A DNA stretch of 64,000 bases from Nymphalis io. Lineage: Eukaryota > Arthropoda > Insecta > Lepidoptera > Nymphalidae. The notes under the pieces were generated by a model that was not told where the DNA came from, ran no database searches, and saw nothing but the letters and a program-made list of their open reading frames with translations. The translations under genes were made by a program, and so were the position numbers. Of this stretch, positions 47,017 to 58,290 are shown in pieces; the first letter of the stretch is position 1, and each line of letters opens with the position of its first letter. The stretch lies in the NCBI RefSeq assembly GCF_905147045.1, contig NC_065916.1:5682468-5746467 (forward strand), given 5' to 3'.

Positions 47017-47732
47017 AAATATTAAATATTATATCGGAAGTTTTTATATTTTAAAAAACAAGTACACGAATGCTTTATGGCTAGTTAAAATAAACATAAA
47101 ATAACAAAAGCTGTGACCGTTCGACCGTAAAACTTACGAGACCGATCTTTGTATATATATATTACTTCATACGTGTGTCTGTACATAAATGGATAAAAAT
47201 ATTCACACATATGTATCGTTGATAATACATAGCACGTTATTTATATGTGTTGGTATGTGTTACGTGAATGTAAGGATTTTTATGTGTGTGTGTGAATATG
47301 TGTGTTCTCAAACGCTAATATACATATAAATATTTATTAATGCTATGCCTTATATAATTCATGTGAATTTCGTTAAGCATTTAAAGATAGAAAATGACAT
47401 TGATTTAAAAAAAATCTTGTTGGATATCCTATGTTTTTTACTGGATGTTACCAAATTTAAAACAACATTTCTTATTATTTTTGTCTGTCAAAAAGGCCAA
47501 ACATTACAAATACAAACAATCAATTATTATAAGAAGCATTTCAAGGTACCGTTTAGTCTTGATTTCATCAACATCGGTTAAGTCTATCAAATGTTATAAC
47601 AATTTAAAGTTCACTTAAGTTTTTATTGGTTTCCATTCTAGGTTACCACATTAAAATAACAGATTTTAAAGGATTTGACGACAGATGAGTCAATTGATGG
47701 TAAGTGGTCACCACCGCCCATATACCATATTT
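47017..47732. other. AT-rich DNA with GT-rich tract
   Basis: TGTG-rich from about 47220 to 47310. A 78-codon frame (47345-47581) has no features and AT-driven composition; not called. Confidence 0.4.
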
Positions 47733-48029
47733 TACTGGTGGTAGGGCTTTGTGCAAGCTCGTCTGGGTAGGTACCACCCACTCATCAGATATTCTACCGC
47801 AAAACAGCAATACTTGATATTGTTGTGTTCCGGTTTGAAGGGTGAGTGAGCCAGTGTAATTACAGGCACAAGGGACATAAAATCTTAGTTCCCAAGGTTG
47901 GTGGCGCATTGGATATGTAAGCGATGGTTGACATTTCTTACAATGCCAATGTCTAAGAGCGTTGGTGACCACTTACCATCAGGTGGCCCATATGCTCGTC
48001 CGCCTTCCTATTCTATAAAAAAAAAAAAA
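47733..48029 (+). mobile_element. Full-length family B repeat
   Basis: Complete, poly(A) 48017-48029. Followed directly by a reversed, diverged copy. Confidence 0.92.
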
Positions 48030-48232
48030 TACCAGCATTGAAATAAATATTGACCATACTTTACATCACCAAAGCGCCACCAACCGTGGGAACGAAGATG
48101 CCAAGTCCATTATGGTTATACTGACTCCAAACCTGAACACAACAGTACTAAGTATTGCCGCTTAGCAGCTGTGGTGGTGGCTACATGATGAATGGGTGGT
48201 ACCTACCCAGACGGGCTTGCGCAAAGCCCTAC
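48030..48232 (-). mobile_element. Partial family B repeat, inverted
   Basis: accatactttacatcaccaa, cgccaccaaccgtgggaacg, gacgggcttgcgcaaagccc. Tail to tail with the preceding copy. Confidence 0.85.
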
Positions 48233-48329
48233 CATTTTATTTAAAATGTAATAAAAACTAATAAATGATAGTAACAGAGACCGACATACATGTCCTCCTA
48301 AAACATAATCACTATGTATTATAAATAAC

Positions 48330-48670
48330 TACCTCGTTGGTCTGGTGGCTTGATATAAGGCCGCAGAACATGAGGTGGGTTCAATTCCCAGGTCGGGCCA
48401 ATAAAAAGTTATTGGATTTTTCTCTCAGAAAATTCTCAGTGGCAGCCCGGAGTCTGGAAGTTGGAAGTGTGTATACTCCCGTGCCTTGGAAAGCCCGTAA
48501 AGCCGTTGGTCCTGCTCCTGAACTCTTTCCGGTCGTGTCGGATTATGGGAGTGAGGGAAGGGAGTGCACCTGTGTTTGCGCACACACTTGTGCACTATCT
48601 CCTGCGTAGTTGGCTAATCTCTCTTGAGATTGGCCGCCGTGGCCGAAATTGGTCTGGAGGACATTGATAA
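48330..48670 (+). mobile_element. Full-length family D SINE
   Basis: Head cctcgttggtctggtggctt, B-box gggttcaattcccaggtc, body ttttctctcagaaaattctc, end ccgaaattggtctggaggac. Confidence 0.92.
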
Positions 48671-48749
48671 TTGATGATAGTTGAAGATGAAATGAAAATG
48701 TCTGGGTGGATATCACCTACTCATCAGATATTCTACCGCTAATAATAAT

Positions 48750-48945
48750 TTTTTTTTTTCGCTGGAAAAACGCATTTACGCGTTTCCCCCACATGAGGTG
48801 GGGGGTTATGTGGGGCTCGACAGCATTGAAGGCGCCGGAATACCCACTAAAAAACCAGCGGTACCCACTCCGTCTTGTCGAAGGGGCGTCACGGGATCGC
48901 TTGCGCATCCTACCGTGACACGTCCGCCTACCAATCCCATAAAAA
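48750..48945 (+). mobile_element. Repeat family F, copy 2
   Basis: cgctggaaaaacgc, ggcgccggaatacccact, gcggtaccc, cacgggatcgcttgcgc, accgtgac. GC-rich compared with its surroundings. Confidence 0.65.
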
Positions 48946-49394
48946 AATATGACCTGAAAAATCATTGAAATTAAACTGAAGTAATAAGGCGGGAAACTCT
49001 TAACGCCTCTTGGAATAAGTCCGAATGTAAATTTATAGATCAAATAGCATTTTTGCAATATAAATTGAAAATACAGACAAATCCGTATGACTTCCTAGTT
49101 GCGAACATAAAACGTTAGGAATTGTACTTAGTAGAGAACGTGATGGCTATACAGAACCGTGGTAGTGTGAAAGAGATGGAGGGAGAAATTAAGGACCTCT
49201 CGTGACGCTCTGGAAGAAAAAGTGAGTAATTGAATTTTCTCAAATCAAATGTCAAATTTAATTATCTTCTTATATTATATAAATGATAAAATAGTGTGGA
49301 GTTGTTGACTTCCAGACAGGATATATATATGTCGCGGATTCAAATAGATTACCATCTAAATGACTATCATTGTCGTCCAATCGTCGTGTTGATT

Positions 49395-49658
49395 TTATTA
49401 AATCAGTCAGTACGCACATCCGGCGCCGGCACTGTTCTGAGAGCAAGAGACCAAGCGTGTCACTCGACAAACGATCACACGCGCTACTGACAGATACACC
49501 ATTATAATTTTAATTTCTATCAGTCGGCTGTATAATAAATAACCGTCTTATATTTTCACAACTTGACCTCTGACAACCGACAATCCATAAGACGTCAATC
49601 ACATTGTGTGGTGTTGCTATTCTAATAAAATAAGTGACGTCGTATACCTGAAATTTAT
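49395..49658. repeat. 264-bp perfect tandem duplication, copy 1
   Basis: Identical by eye to 49663-49926 at an offset of 268 bp. It contains catccggcgccggcactg, a GC-rich block with a TCAGT initiator-like motif, and tgacgtc. Confidence 0.93.
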
Positions 49659-49662
49659 ATAA

Positions 49663-49926
49663 TTATTAAATCAGTCAGTACGCACATCCGGCGCCGGCAC
49701 TGTTCTGAGAGCAAGAGACCAAGCGTGTCACTCGACAAACGATCACACGCGCTACTGACAGATACACCATTATAATTTTAATTTCTATCAGTCGGCTGTA
49801 TAATAAATAACCGTCTTATATTTTCACAACTTGACCTCTGACAACCGACAATCCATAAGACGTCAATCACATTGTGTGGTGTTGCTATTCTAATAAAATA
49901 AGTGACGTCGTATACCTGAAATTTAT
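49663..49926. repeat. 264-bp perfect tandem duplication, copy 2
   Basis: Separated from copy 1 by 4 bp (ataa). No difference was noticed, so the duplication is recent or an assembly artefact. Confidence 0.93.
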
Positions 49927-50052
49927 TGTTTCTGCCATATTTAAATTTAATTAAATTTGTCTGTATGATATGTTGAAAATGAATTACTACTGTTGTAGCT
50001 TTACATTTAATATAATTCTGTGCTGTGTGTGTCTTTTTCATTCAAAAGATTA

Positions 50053-50218
50053 TAGGACACCTTATGGTAAATGGTCACCACCGCCAATTTACATTGGCGA
50101 TGTAAATAATAACCATTCCTTACATCGCCAATGCGCCACCAACCTTGGGAACTGAGATTTTCTGTCTCTTGTGCATGTATTTACACTGGCTCACTCACCC
50201 TTCAAACCGAAACGCAAC
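50053..50218 (-). mobile_element. Partial family B repeat
   Basis: caatgcgccaccaaccttgg, tttacactggctcactcacc, caaaccgaaacgcaac. Confidence 0.85.
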
Positions 50219-50330
50219 ATGTGCTTATTGAACCAACTAAAATTCAGGCTAAGCGTGTAGAATATTTGCCTATTATTTATGCATACTAATATAATAAAAT
50301 TAAAAAGATTGTTTGTCTTATTTAAAAATA

Positions 50331-50619
50331 CTGGTGGTAGGGCTTTGTGCAAGCATAATCCGGGTAGGTACCACCCACTCATCAGATATTCTACCGCAAA
50401 CCAGCAATACTTGATATTGTTGTGTTCCGGTTTGAAGGGTGAGTGAGCCAGTGTAATTACAGGCACAAGGGACATAAAATCTTAGTTCCCAAGGTTGGTG
50501 GCGCAATGGCTATAAGCGATGGTTGACATTTCTTACAATGCCAATGTCTAAGGGCGTTTGGTGACCACTTACCATCAGGTGGCCCATGTGCTCGTCCACC
50601 TTCCTATTCTATAAAAAAT
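50331..50619 (+). mobile_element. Full-length family B repeat
   Basis: Complete, ends ttcctattctataaaaaa. Confidence 0.92.
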
Positions 50620-50624
50620 ATTTG

Positions 50625-50715
50625 CATTTGATAGCCTAATTATTGAGGAAGGCTATATAACATCTCGCTACGACCCGGTGGAGGAGATTTACTTAAAGCG
50701 GGTGAAACCACGCTC
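50625..50715 (+). repeat. Helitron-like fragment
   Basis: attgaggaaggctatataac, atctcgctacgac, agcgggtgaaaccacgc: blocks familiar from lepidopteran Helitron-type repeats. No rolling-circle terminus could be proved. Confidence 0.5.
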
Positions 50716-51012
50716 AGCTATTATTGTATAATCTATGCTAGTAAGAAGATTCCATTGGTTAAGTGACGTTGATTGGAAATGAGATGACGACCATTATAGT
50801 GTGTGTAACATAATTTACTCATTATAAAACAATTTATAACTGTGAATACCACTTTAAGGCGTAAACTAAAATTATAGATGCTATTTTGAAATTCTTATTT
50901 CGAAAACATTGTAACAGCCTGTAAATTGCATAACCGACATGGTTTTTAATTTACGTTAAAATAGTTTATAATGTTAATGTATAAAATGATTTATTAATGA
51001 TATACTAGTTAC

Positions 51013-51308
51013 AGTAACAGCCTGTGAATGTCCCACTGCTGGGCTAAGGCCTCCTCTCCTTTTTTGAGAAGGTTTGGAGCTTATTCCACCACGCTCCTCC
51101 AATGCCGGTCGGTGGAATACACATGTCGCAGAATTTCAGTGAAATTAGACACATGCAGGTTTCCTCACGATATTTTCTTTCACCGTAAAGCACGAAATAA
51201 ATTATAATCACAAATTAAGCACATGAAAACTCAGTGGTGCTTGCCCGGGTTTAAACCCACGATCACCGGTTAAGATTCACGCGTTCATACCACTGGGCCA
51301 TCTTGGCC
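51013..51308 (-). mobile_element. Full-length Metulj-like SINE
   Basis: All blocks present from ggccaagatggcccagtggt (minus) to cacaggctgttactgta. Confidence 0.92.
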
Positions 51309-51681
51309 GGTATAATCATGATATACAAAATAAATATCTTTAAGTATTTTTAAATTTAAATTGTGTTAAAATGATAAATTTCAGCAATAAAACATCGGAT
51401 TTCTGAATGTAATTTTTTCGGGATGCAGAACAATGAGATTCATACGTAACGTCATGGCGGGAGATCGTGCAAGAGAAACGTCATAGTTAAAATGTCATAA
51501 CGAATACGTCTAAATTGACACTTAGCAGCTATTGACATTTGACAGATGACATTACTATTCGCTTACATTGACTTATCAACATTATATATAAGTTTTTAAG
51601 TGGCAAAGATACCGATGAACTTTGCTGAAATAAAACCCAATTTCTTTTTTGAATGCGTTATAAAAAATTATACAATTCCAA

Positions 51682-51840
51682 GAAACTGGTCCACTCTTCT
51701 GGTGACCCAAGCGCTGGCGCTTATTTAGCCCAAAGGCTAAGTCTAACGGTGCATAGAAGCAAGCAGGCAATAGTGTCTTGGGTACAATACCACAGGACAA
51801 TCTTTTAGACGGCGTGTTTTTTCTATAAATTTGTTTTTTT
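51682..51840 (-). repeat. Unnamed repeat family G, copy 2
   Basis: Matches 25555-25700 with indels. Confidence 0.7.
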
Positions 51841-52364
51841 ATTTTAATTTTAGTTATAGATAAAAATGACTGTAAACTAAATATATAATTTTTAATACCA
51901 TTTTTAAATCTAACCGCGAAAGTATTATTATTTTGCGTAGACGTTAATTAAATAATCGATTTTTCGTCCTTCAAAAACTCATTTACAATATTCTGCGTTA
52001 CAACCGTATGGCGCACTTTCAGCGGGAACTTATCAAAAACCTGTAGCTTTGATTATTTAAAACATTCAACATTCAACCTTATTCTAAGCTCACAAAGTTG
52101 GATTTCCATTCATCGTATATCGATTAAAGCGTCCTCAATTTTGTCATTCAGAATTAAACCTTATCGATATATATGATAACGTCAAAATTTCTCTACGTAG
52201 CTATAGACGGACATCTTTGAAACAATCAACTCTATGTTCACTGGAACTTGAATTCTAAATTCTAATGGTAGGATTCGAATTTCCCTGTCGTTTACAATTG
52301 TATGTCAAATAACGACCAGAGCTAATGGCCTCCCGCGCCCCTCCCCTTGACGTAGTACGTGTAC

Positions 52365-52397
52365 TATAAAGGGGCATACTAAGTTTAACTCAGAGGT
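52365..52397 (+). promoter_or_regulatory. TATA/initiator core promoter, probably of Vmat
   Basis: TATAAA at 52365-52370 is followed 27 bp later by an initiator TCAGAG with the presumptive +1 A at 52392. A CRE-like TGACGTA (about 52348-52354) and a C-rich tract (CCCGCGCCCCTCCCC) lie immediately upstream. This is a local GC-rich island in AT-rich surroundings. Spacing is slightly short but within the usual range. Confidence 0.6.
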
Positions 52398-52566
52398 CAT
52401 TGCTTGTGGTTGCGTTCGAAGTGCTGTTTCGCTTTTCTGGCTGTGTTAGTCGGTCCTCGGACGGCGTGAAGAGAGGACGTTTATGATTTGTTTCAATAGT
52501 ATTATTTTATTAATTATTATTTAAATTTTATTTATATGAAGATGGCTGGTCCTGAATTTATTTAGG
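52392..52566 (+). other. Vmat: Putative non-coding first exon of Vmat with two upstream ORFs
   Basis: From the initiator the sequence runs 175 nt to a full-consensus donor GG|gtaagt (52567-52572). It has no long frame but two small upstream ORFs: MICFNSIILLIII (52483-52524) and MKMAGPEFI (52536-52565). The second one's stop codon ends 1 nt before the last exon base. The nearest same-strand acceptor with coding sequence is the Vmat exon at 56279. The link is inferred from orientation and distance, not proven. Confidence 0.5.
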
Positions 52567-52572
52567 GTAAGT

Positions 52573-53411
52573 ATTTAATGATTAACATATCACATACTAA
52601 ATAAAATCAAAAATCTACAAAATGAAAGGTAACAAAATAGTTTTTAAGTAAAGCGAATTATTTGTTATATTAGTATTGCAAAATTACCGTACTTGACGTT
52701 TATAAAAATAAAAAAACATTTATAAAAAAAATATTAAAGTACCGTCAGAAACAGAAATTAAATTCAATAGTAATAAAGTTTTTAAATAGAACAATTTTTT
52801 TTTCTGTTATGACTATTAAAACGGTACTTAGTAATTTACAAACCATAAAAAAACCTTGAAAAAGAAAATTAAGTACCGTCAAACAAAAAAGGGATTTTTC
52901 AAATAAAAAAATCAATTTGTTGTGTTGCTTGAGCGAACTATTGGAATTGCACAAAGAAATAACAGCCTATAAACATTTTATTATCGAACGCCTCAAGACT
53001 AATATGTCTTATACGGCTTTTTAAAACCGAACTGCGCGTAGAACGAACTATCTACGTACCACCGAGCTAAAAACAATATTAAAGATTAAATTCGACATCA
53101 CAAACCGATATCATTAAAGTATTTAAAATGATCAAAATTTAGATTTTGATTCGTAACTTTAAAAAAAATATCATCAAAGCCGAAAGCCTAACACCGGTTC
53201 GAAGGTATATTTTACCGAAACGGTTGGTAGGAAACTTTATTTCGTTAATTAATTAAAATTATGTTACTGTACATAATCTAGTTTGAACATTAATAATGAA
53301 ATGGTAGCCTTTTTATCTATATATGTATATATAAATAAATAACTTTTAATCAACGTACAGGCGAAACAATTAAGATACCATGAAAATTTGGATACGGGTT
53401 TTACTCAGTAG
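52573..53411. other. Putative Vmat first intron, 5' part
   Basis: Three agtaccgtca or ttaccgtac motifs at 52684-52692, 52738-52747 and 52873-52882, in AT-rich DNA. No gene seen. Confidence 0.4.
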
Positions 53412-53532
53412 GCCTTCACCGTCAAACGTGAGATGAATTTTAAACACAAATTAAGCACATGAAAATCAGTGGTGTTTGTCCGGGTTTGAACCCACGATCA
53501 TCGGTTAAGATACCCGCTTTCTAACCACTGGG
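53412..53532 (-). mobile_element. Metulj-like SINE head fragment
   Basis: ccttcaccgtcaaacgtgag to ctaaccactggga; B-box intact (gggtttgaaccca). Confidence 0.85.
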
Positions 53533-53889
53533 ATAATTTAACCCCTAAGTTAGTGAAAGGGGATGAAAGAGTATAAAAATCCTTCATTTTTTAAGAGCTG
53601 TGTAACAATTCTCTATGTAATTTTACTAGCAAACAATATGCCTTATTGCCAGTTTTTAACTAATATCATGACATTTAAGAGACAAATTTTAAATTGAATT
53701 ATTTCTATAGAATTCTAAGTTGAATTTTGCGTTTAATATTACCGAACAATCCCGCTTTGTTTTAATTAGGATTTGGGAAATATTTACATCAGCAATTATC
53801 TAAAAACAAATACTGTTAACAGAATAAAAAAATATATTATATACACAAGTTAGATTAACAAATATTTTCTTTATAAAGAGTATAAGCCA

Positions 53890-54155
53890 ACGTATATATA
53901 TTATAAATCAAAGTCCTTTGTTTGAACGCGATAAACTCAAAAAACTACCGAAATCGTCATACAATTTTCATCAGTGGACGGAGTGATTCCTTAGGAAGGT
54001 TTAGGCGTATAATACATTGAGGTTTTGCTTAAATTGGCTGAAATATGACGATGATTGTTGACGATGTCGGAAAAATGCCGACTGGGAGCTTTACAGGCGT
54101 GAACGTAGACCAATCGAGTTGTATGTATTCCGTGCGAAGCTGGATCGCGTAAATA
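53890..54155 (+). repeat. Helitron-like or other non-autonomous repeat, copy 2
   Basis: Shares ordered blocks with 34500-34740 and ends ccgtgcgaagctggatcgcg, like the termini of lepidopteran Helitron-type repeats. Confidence 0.55.
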
Positions 54156-54251
54156 GTTCATTTTATATTTATGCTATGACATTAATCACAGCTACATAAT
54201 CCTTAATTAATAAGCTAGATGATGTATTGGATTACTTGTAATCATTATTTA

Positions 54252-54714
54252 GGGTGGGCTTAGATAAATACTGATTTGTCTCTTTCCGTCATCATTGATT
54301 TGACATTCGAAAGAAGGAGACAGCAATATTTAATTAATCCTTCTAGGTAAAGCCGTTAATTACAAAAGTTAGAAGTCAATTAAAATTTAAATGTAATCTC
54401 TTGACCTGTATTAAGTTTTTCAAACGCCATTTTGTAACCGTGACTTAAAAGGAATTAATTTTATGAAAATTTAGCTTTTAAAGTCACGTTTTAGAGTACG
54501 GTTTCATTACAAAAATTAGTTTTTAATTTTTTTTGACATGATTGCGTAGTTTTATTTATATAATATAGATAAGAAGAAAATGTATTTTGGATAGGATTTG
54601 CTTAAAATCCTTTCTTAGTGAGCGTCTACGTCGGGGAAGCAGTAACTGTGACAAATTTCAATTCAATCGGGCGGGTACTTTAGGAGATATGGTATTTCGT
54701 ACTTCACTTATATA

Positions 54715-54754
<40 letters not shown>

Positions 54755-54828
54755 TGCTGTCTCCTTCTTTCGAATGTTAAATCAATGATGACGGAAAGAG
54801 ATAAATCAATATTTATCTAAACCCACCC
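54252..54828. mobile_element. MITE with about 77-bp terminal inverted repeats and TA target site
   Basis: The left end gggtgggcttagataaatac and right end (reverse complement gggtgggtttagataaatat) match over about 77 bp with a handful of mismatches. TA dinucleotides flank both ends (54250-54251, 54829-54830), as for Tc1/mariner-type insertion. The 577-bp element has no coding frame and includes a TA microsatellite (54717-54749). A fragment of the same terminus lies at 60890-60935. Confidence 0.85.
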
Positions 54829-54893
54829 TATATATATATACTTACATCAGTCGGCACATTTTTCAGTCTGCTTATATGCCTGTCAATTGAGTC

Positions 54894-54963
54894 GCCACTG
54901 GCTCAATCACCCTTCAAACTGAAATACAACAATACCAAGTATTGCTGTTTAGCGGTATAATAT
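54894..54963 (-). mobile_element. Family B fragment
   Basis: ccactggctcaatcaccctt, acaataccaagtattgctgt. Confidence 0.8.
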
Positions 54964-55069
54964 GATTAGTTTGTTATCAAAACAATTTTGTAATCAAAAG
55001 AAAACGAATTCAACAAGCCATAAAATCTTACAGTTATTTTTAACATGAGAATAGAGAAGATAGATCCTA

Positions 55070-55225
55070 TATAGCTCAGTGCTATTAGCGACCGACCGTA
55101 GGCAAAGATCGCGGTTTCAATTCAGAGAACATTTTTTTTGAATATCCTTAATTTAAATTTATTCATTTCGTGCTCGGCAAAAAAAACCATTGTGAGGATA
55201 TCTGCATATATCGTATGAAGTTTTA
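55070..55225 (+). mobile_element. Degenerate tRNA-derived SINE
   Basis: tatatagctcagtgctatta, gatcgcggtttcaattc, then ttcgtgctcggc and ttgtgaggatatctgcatat. The head differs from the other Metulj-like copies. Confidence 0.5.
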
Positions 55226-55490
55226 ACACGCATATTCAGGCATTTTAAAATTTAAAAATATTAATAAATCCACAATAATTTTATATGTATAAAACTGATA
55301 ATATTTATAAGATAAAAATTATTTTAATATAATAAATTTAAGCTATTAATTTATTATATGCGTTCAGCTGTTTAATTTAGTTCATTATAAAATAATTACT
55401 TACAAAAAAATGATAAAACTTACAGTGTATTCATTAAAAGCATAATTTCCATAAAACTAATCATTTCGTAACGAAAAAAGTGTTTCATAG

Positions 55491-55694
55491 TTATCGTAGC
55501 GTAAGCGTTCGTAGCGGCTTAATCCGTAGCATATCGTCGTAGCAGACTGGACGCGTAGCTTTATCTCCAATGATTTGTAACCTTATCTTTATTCGTGCGG
55601 ACGTGTTGAATGGATATACTTTTTTATTATCCACTAGAAACTCAAATAAGTATCCCCAAATGTTGGATAAGATAAATCGTTGGTGACTATCCAT
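55491..55694 (-). other. 67-codon frame of unknown nature
   Basis: ATG at 55694 in a fair context (attgtagcac before it is weak) reads MDSHQRFILSNIWGYLFEFL... to TAA at 55491. GTAGC/CTACG repeats in it recall the segment at 42240. No homology recognised; more likely repeat-derived than a gene. Confidence 0.15.
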
Positions 55695-55737
55695 ATTGTA
55701 GCACAGAAAAATATTTAGGACAGATTTAGAGCAATTT

Positions 55738-56060
55738 TACTTGGTGCAAGCCCGTCTGGGTGGGTACCACCAGCTCATCGGATATTATATCGCAATACTT
55801 ATTATTGTTGTGTTTCTGTTTGAGGAGTGAGCCAGTGTAACTAAAAAGTGAGACATAGCATTTTAGTTTCTAAGATTAGTGGCGTATTCGCGATGTAAGG
55901 GTTGTTTAATATTTCTTATAATTCCAAAGTCATGCTTTGCTTGAGTCCGTATTTTCTGATAGATACAATGTTGGTGTCTTCAAATCTAGAGTAAACAAGT
56001 TTCTTATCATATCATATCAGGTGATCCATGTGCCAGGCTGCTTACCTGTTATAAATAAAA
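55738..56060 (+). mobile_element. Degenerate family B repeat containing a LINE fragment
   Basis: Family blocks (cttggtgcaagcccgtctgg, gtaccaccagctcatc, tcaggtgatccatgtgcc) flank 55930-56010, which matches the LINE C-terminus at 35690-35770 (ESVFSDRYNVGVFKSRVNKF). Confidence 0.75.
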
Positions 56061-56278
56061 CAAAAATGTGTCTCACGGATTTGTCTTAGTTGTATTAAGG
56101 TTCCGAATGACTTACAATCAATTTAATCAAGACCCTTTTAAGAGCCTTTTAAAATAAAGTTCATTTTGATTTTGTTAAGCAATTAGGATATGAAAAGGAT
56201 GTTATTTTTATTATAAATAATTCAAATCAATAACGAATTCCACTTTTATTTGTTTTTAAAAAGTATATTATATTTTAG

Positions 56279-56418
56279 GATACCAAAAATGGGTGCAGCA
56301 TCCGACGGTATGGGGGGGTGGAGCGCGCGCATCGCCGCCTGTCGGGAGTCCCGCAAGCTGGTCCTCGTGATTGTCGCCATCGCACTGCTGCTTGACAACA
56401 TGCTTTTGACCACCGTTG
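56279..56418 (+). CDS. Vmat: Vesicular monoamine transporter, first coding exon
   Basis: Acceptor atattttag ends at 56278; the ATG is at 56289; the donor GTTG|gtaagt starts at 56419. It encodes 43 codons plus one base. After MGAASDGMGGWSARIAAC comes RESRKLVLVIVAIALLLDNM and LLTTV, the hallmark start of transmembrane helix 1 in insect VMAT (SLC18/MFS), including the conserved Asp in the helix. VMAT exchanges cytosolic dopamine, serotonin, octopamine or histamine for vesicular protons. Codon use is GC-rich compared with the flanks. The exon ends in phase 1, consistent with a Val next in the family's TTVVPI. No later exon was found before 64000, so the gene continues beyond the window or after a long intron. 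Confidence 0.9.
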
Positions 56419-57540
56419 GTAAGTTAATAATTCAAACATAATCATTATTAAAAGTTTCAGGAAATGGTATTTGAATTTCGAACACTTTTCGAGTGTTTTT
56501 TTTTTTGTTCCGCTCCGTTTATTTTATAAAAATATCGTTCAGAATTGGTCTTTATAAAAAATTGAACACGAAATCATACAAAATTGATGTAAGTTACTTA
56601 CTCGATTACTGTTAAAAGCAGTCACTGTTAACAGTGACCATTTTTAGACTCCACAGACAAACTTGTTAACTTTGGATTGGCCCAACCCGGACATTGAACA
56701 CAAGACCTCTTGTTCTGTAGCCTCATAAGGCACACCGCCAACAGTATATAATCCAACTTATCATTCTTTATTCTCTGCAAGTTTCAGACCTGATAGAGAT
56801 AGCAAATGCAATCCATCTCTGCCTACCAAACAATGGCTATCTGAAGGCGTAAATTAACTTTCAATTCATGAGATGTGCTCCATAATGCATGAGACCATCC
56901 AATCTCCAAGCTCTCTAGATAAATATTACAAGGGTTCCGCAGTTTAGGGTTCCGTAGGTTCGTTCGGAGCTCGAAAACAAGTAATGACTGTTAATTTATA
57001 ATTAAAAGAGCTTTTTAAGTCGCAATTAAGCACGATTGTTTTTTATAGTATAGGTAAGCGCCCTTATCTTAAGTTTTTTTATTAAAGTTTGTTAAAACAA
57101 TACGTTCAAATATACGAATTTTCTCAGACTGTCTGAGATTCGTTAAACCCTCAAAACGAAATCATCAAAGACATTTCCGAATAAAAGTTTTAAAACTCCA
57201 AACGAATTCGTTTATTCGTTTTAAAGGACGGAGAACTTATATAAAAACTTCTTGGACAAAGTTTTAAAAGCTTCAGCATTATGGACACAGGAATGTACAT
57301 CATATTATGAGGTATTAAGATTTAGAATCGTGTGAAACTCTAGTAGGTCTCTTGTGTGTGTTGTCCTGGCTGTTCTCAAGAGACTAGTCGACTGCATGCG
57401 CAAACACGTGTGCTCAGAGTTATGCAGAATTCTTACCCACTAAAACCACTGCTCTGGGCGTCCTCAGCACGTATCGGAGAGGCTGCAGGATCGTGTTGAT
57501 ATAACGCATCCGGGGCCCCCTCTGTGCCCCTTTTTTATTT
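56419..57540. other. Vmat intron, unassigned
   Basis: No second Vmat exon recognised. Around 57350-57535 is a GC-richer stretch with worn SINE-like text (gcgcaaacacgtgtgctcag) next to family F. Confidence 0.4.
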
Positions 57541-57544
57541 AATT

Positions 57545-57722
57545 TTTTTGATCGCTGGAAAAACGCGTTACGCGTTTCCACTACGGGTACAGTGGGGGGG
57601 GGGGTATGTGTCCAAGGCGCGCCACCGTCGGAATACCCACTAAAAAAAGCGGTACATTTTCCGTCTTAATGAGGACCGCCACGGGATCGCTTTCGGATAC
57701 TACCGTGACCCCCCTGTGCCCC
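57545..57722 (+). mobile_element. Repeat family F, copy 3
   Basis: gatcgctggaaaaacgcgtt, cgtcggaatacccact, aagcggtac, cacgggatcgctttcgg, accgtgac. Confidence 0.65.
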
Positions 57723-57727
57723 TTATT

Positions 57728-57775
57728 CAACCCGTGCGAAGCAGTGGCGGGTAACTAGTTTATAATATTAGTACA
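57728..57775 (+). repeat. Helitron-like terminus
   Basis: cccgtgcgaagcagtggcgg gtaactagtttataatattagta, a sequence type common at ends of lepidopteran non-autonomous Helitrons. Confidence 0.5.
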
Positions 57776-58035
57776 GACTAGTGTATATTATTAAGGATGA
57801 TGCCCCAAGATGCCATGGTCATCCATTCGCTTAATTGTTATTTTTTTTACCAAATTTTATTTTATATACCTTTCATTTTATAATATTAATAGAATAATTT
57901 TAATGTGCTATTGGTGTGATGTCATATTAGGTAAGTATGTAATACATTAATAGGTATTAAGAAGATAACATCTGTAAAACTACATTTCATGCAAATAAAT
58001 GATTATGACTCTGATAAAATCCCATCATCAATATA

Positions 58036-58290
58036 GTAATAATAATATCATGGGACATTATTCACACGCGGCCATCTGATCCCAAACTAAGCAGAGCTCG
58101 TACTATGGAAACCAGACAACTGATATACTACATATACTACTTTTCTTTTTTGAATACATACTTATATAGATAATTACACCCGACTCGGGCCAAACAGACA
58201 TGTTTGTGCACACAAATATCTGTCCTGGGTGAGAATCGAAGCCACAAGCTTCAGCGTGAATGGCAAGTCTACCAACCACGCCAACCAGCC
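58036..58290 (-). mobile_element. Full-length family C SINE
   Basis: Complete, with B-box damage (gaatcgaagccacaag). Confidence 0.9.

Noticed and set aside
47345..47581. 78-codon plus-strand frame
   Set aside because: Ile/Lys/Phe/Leu-rich as expected from AT-rich DNA; no start context, neighbours or motifs.
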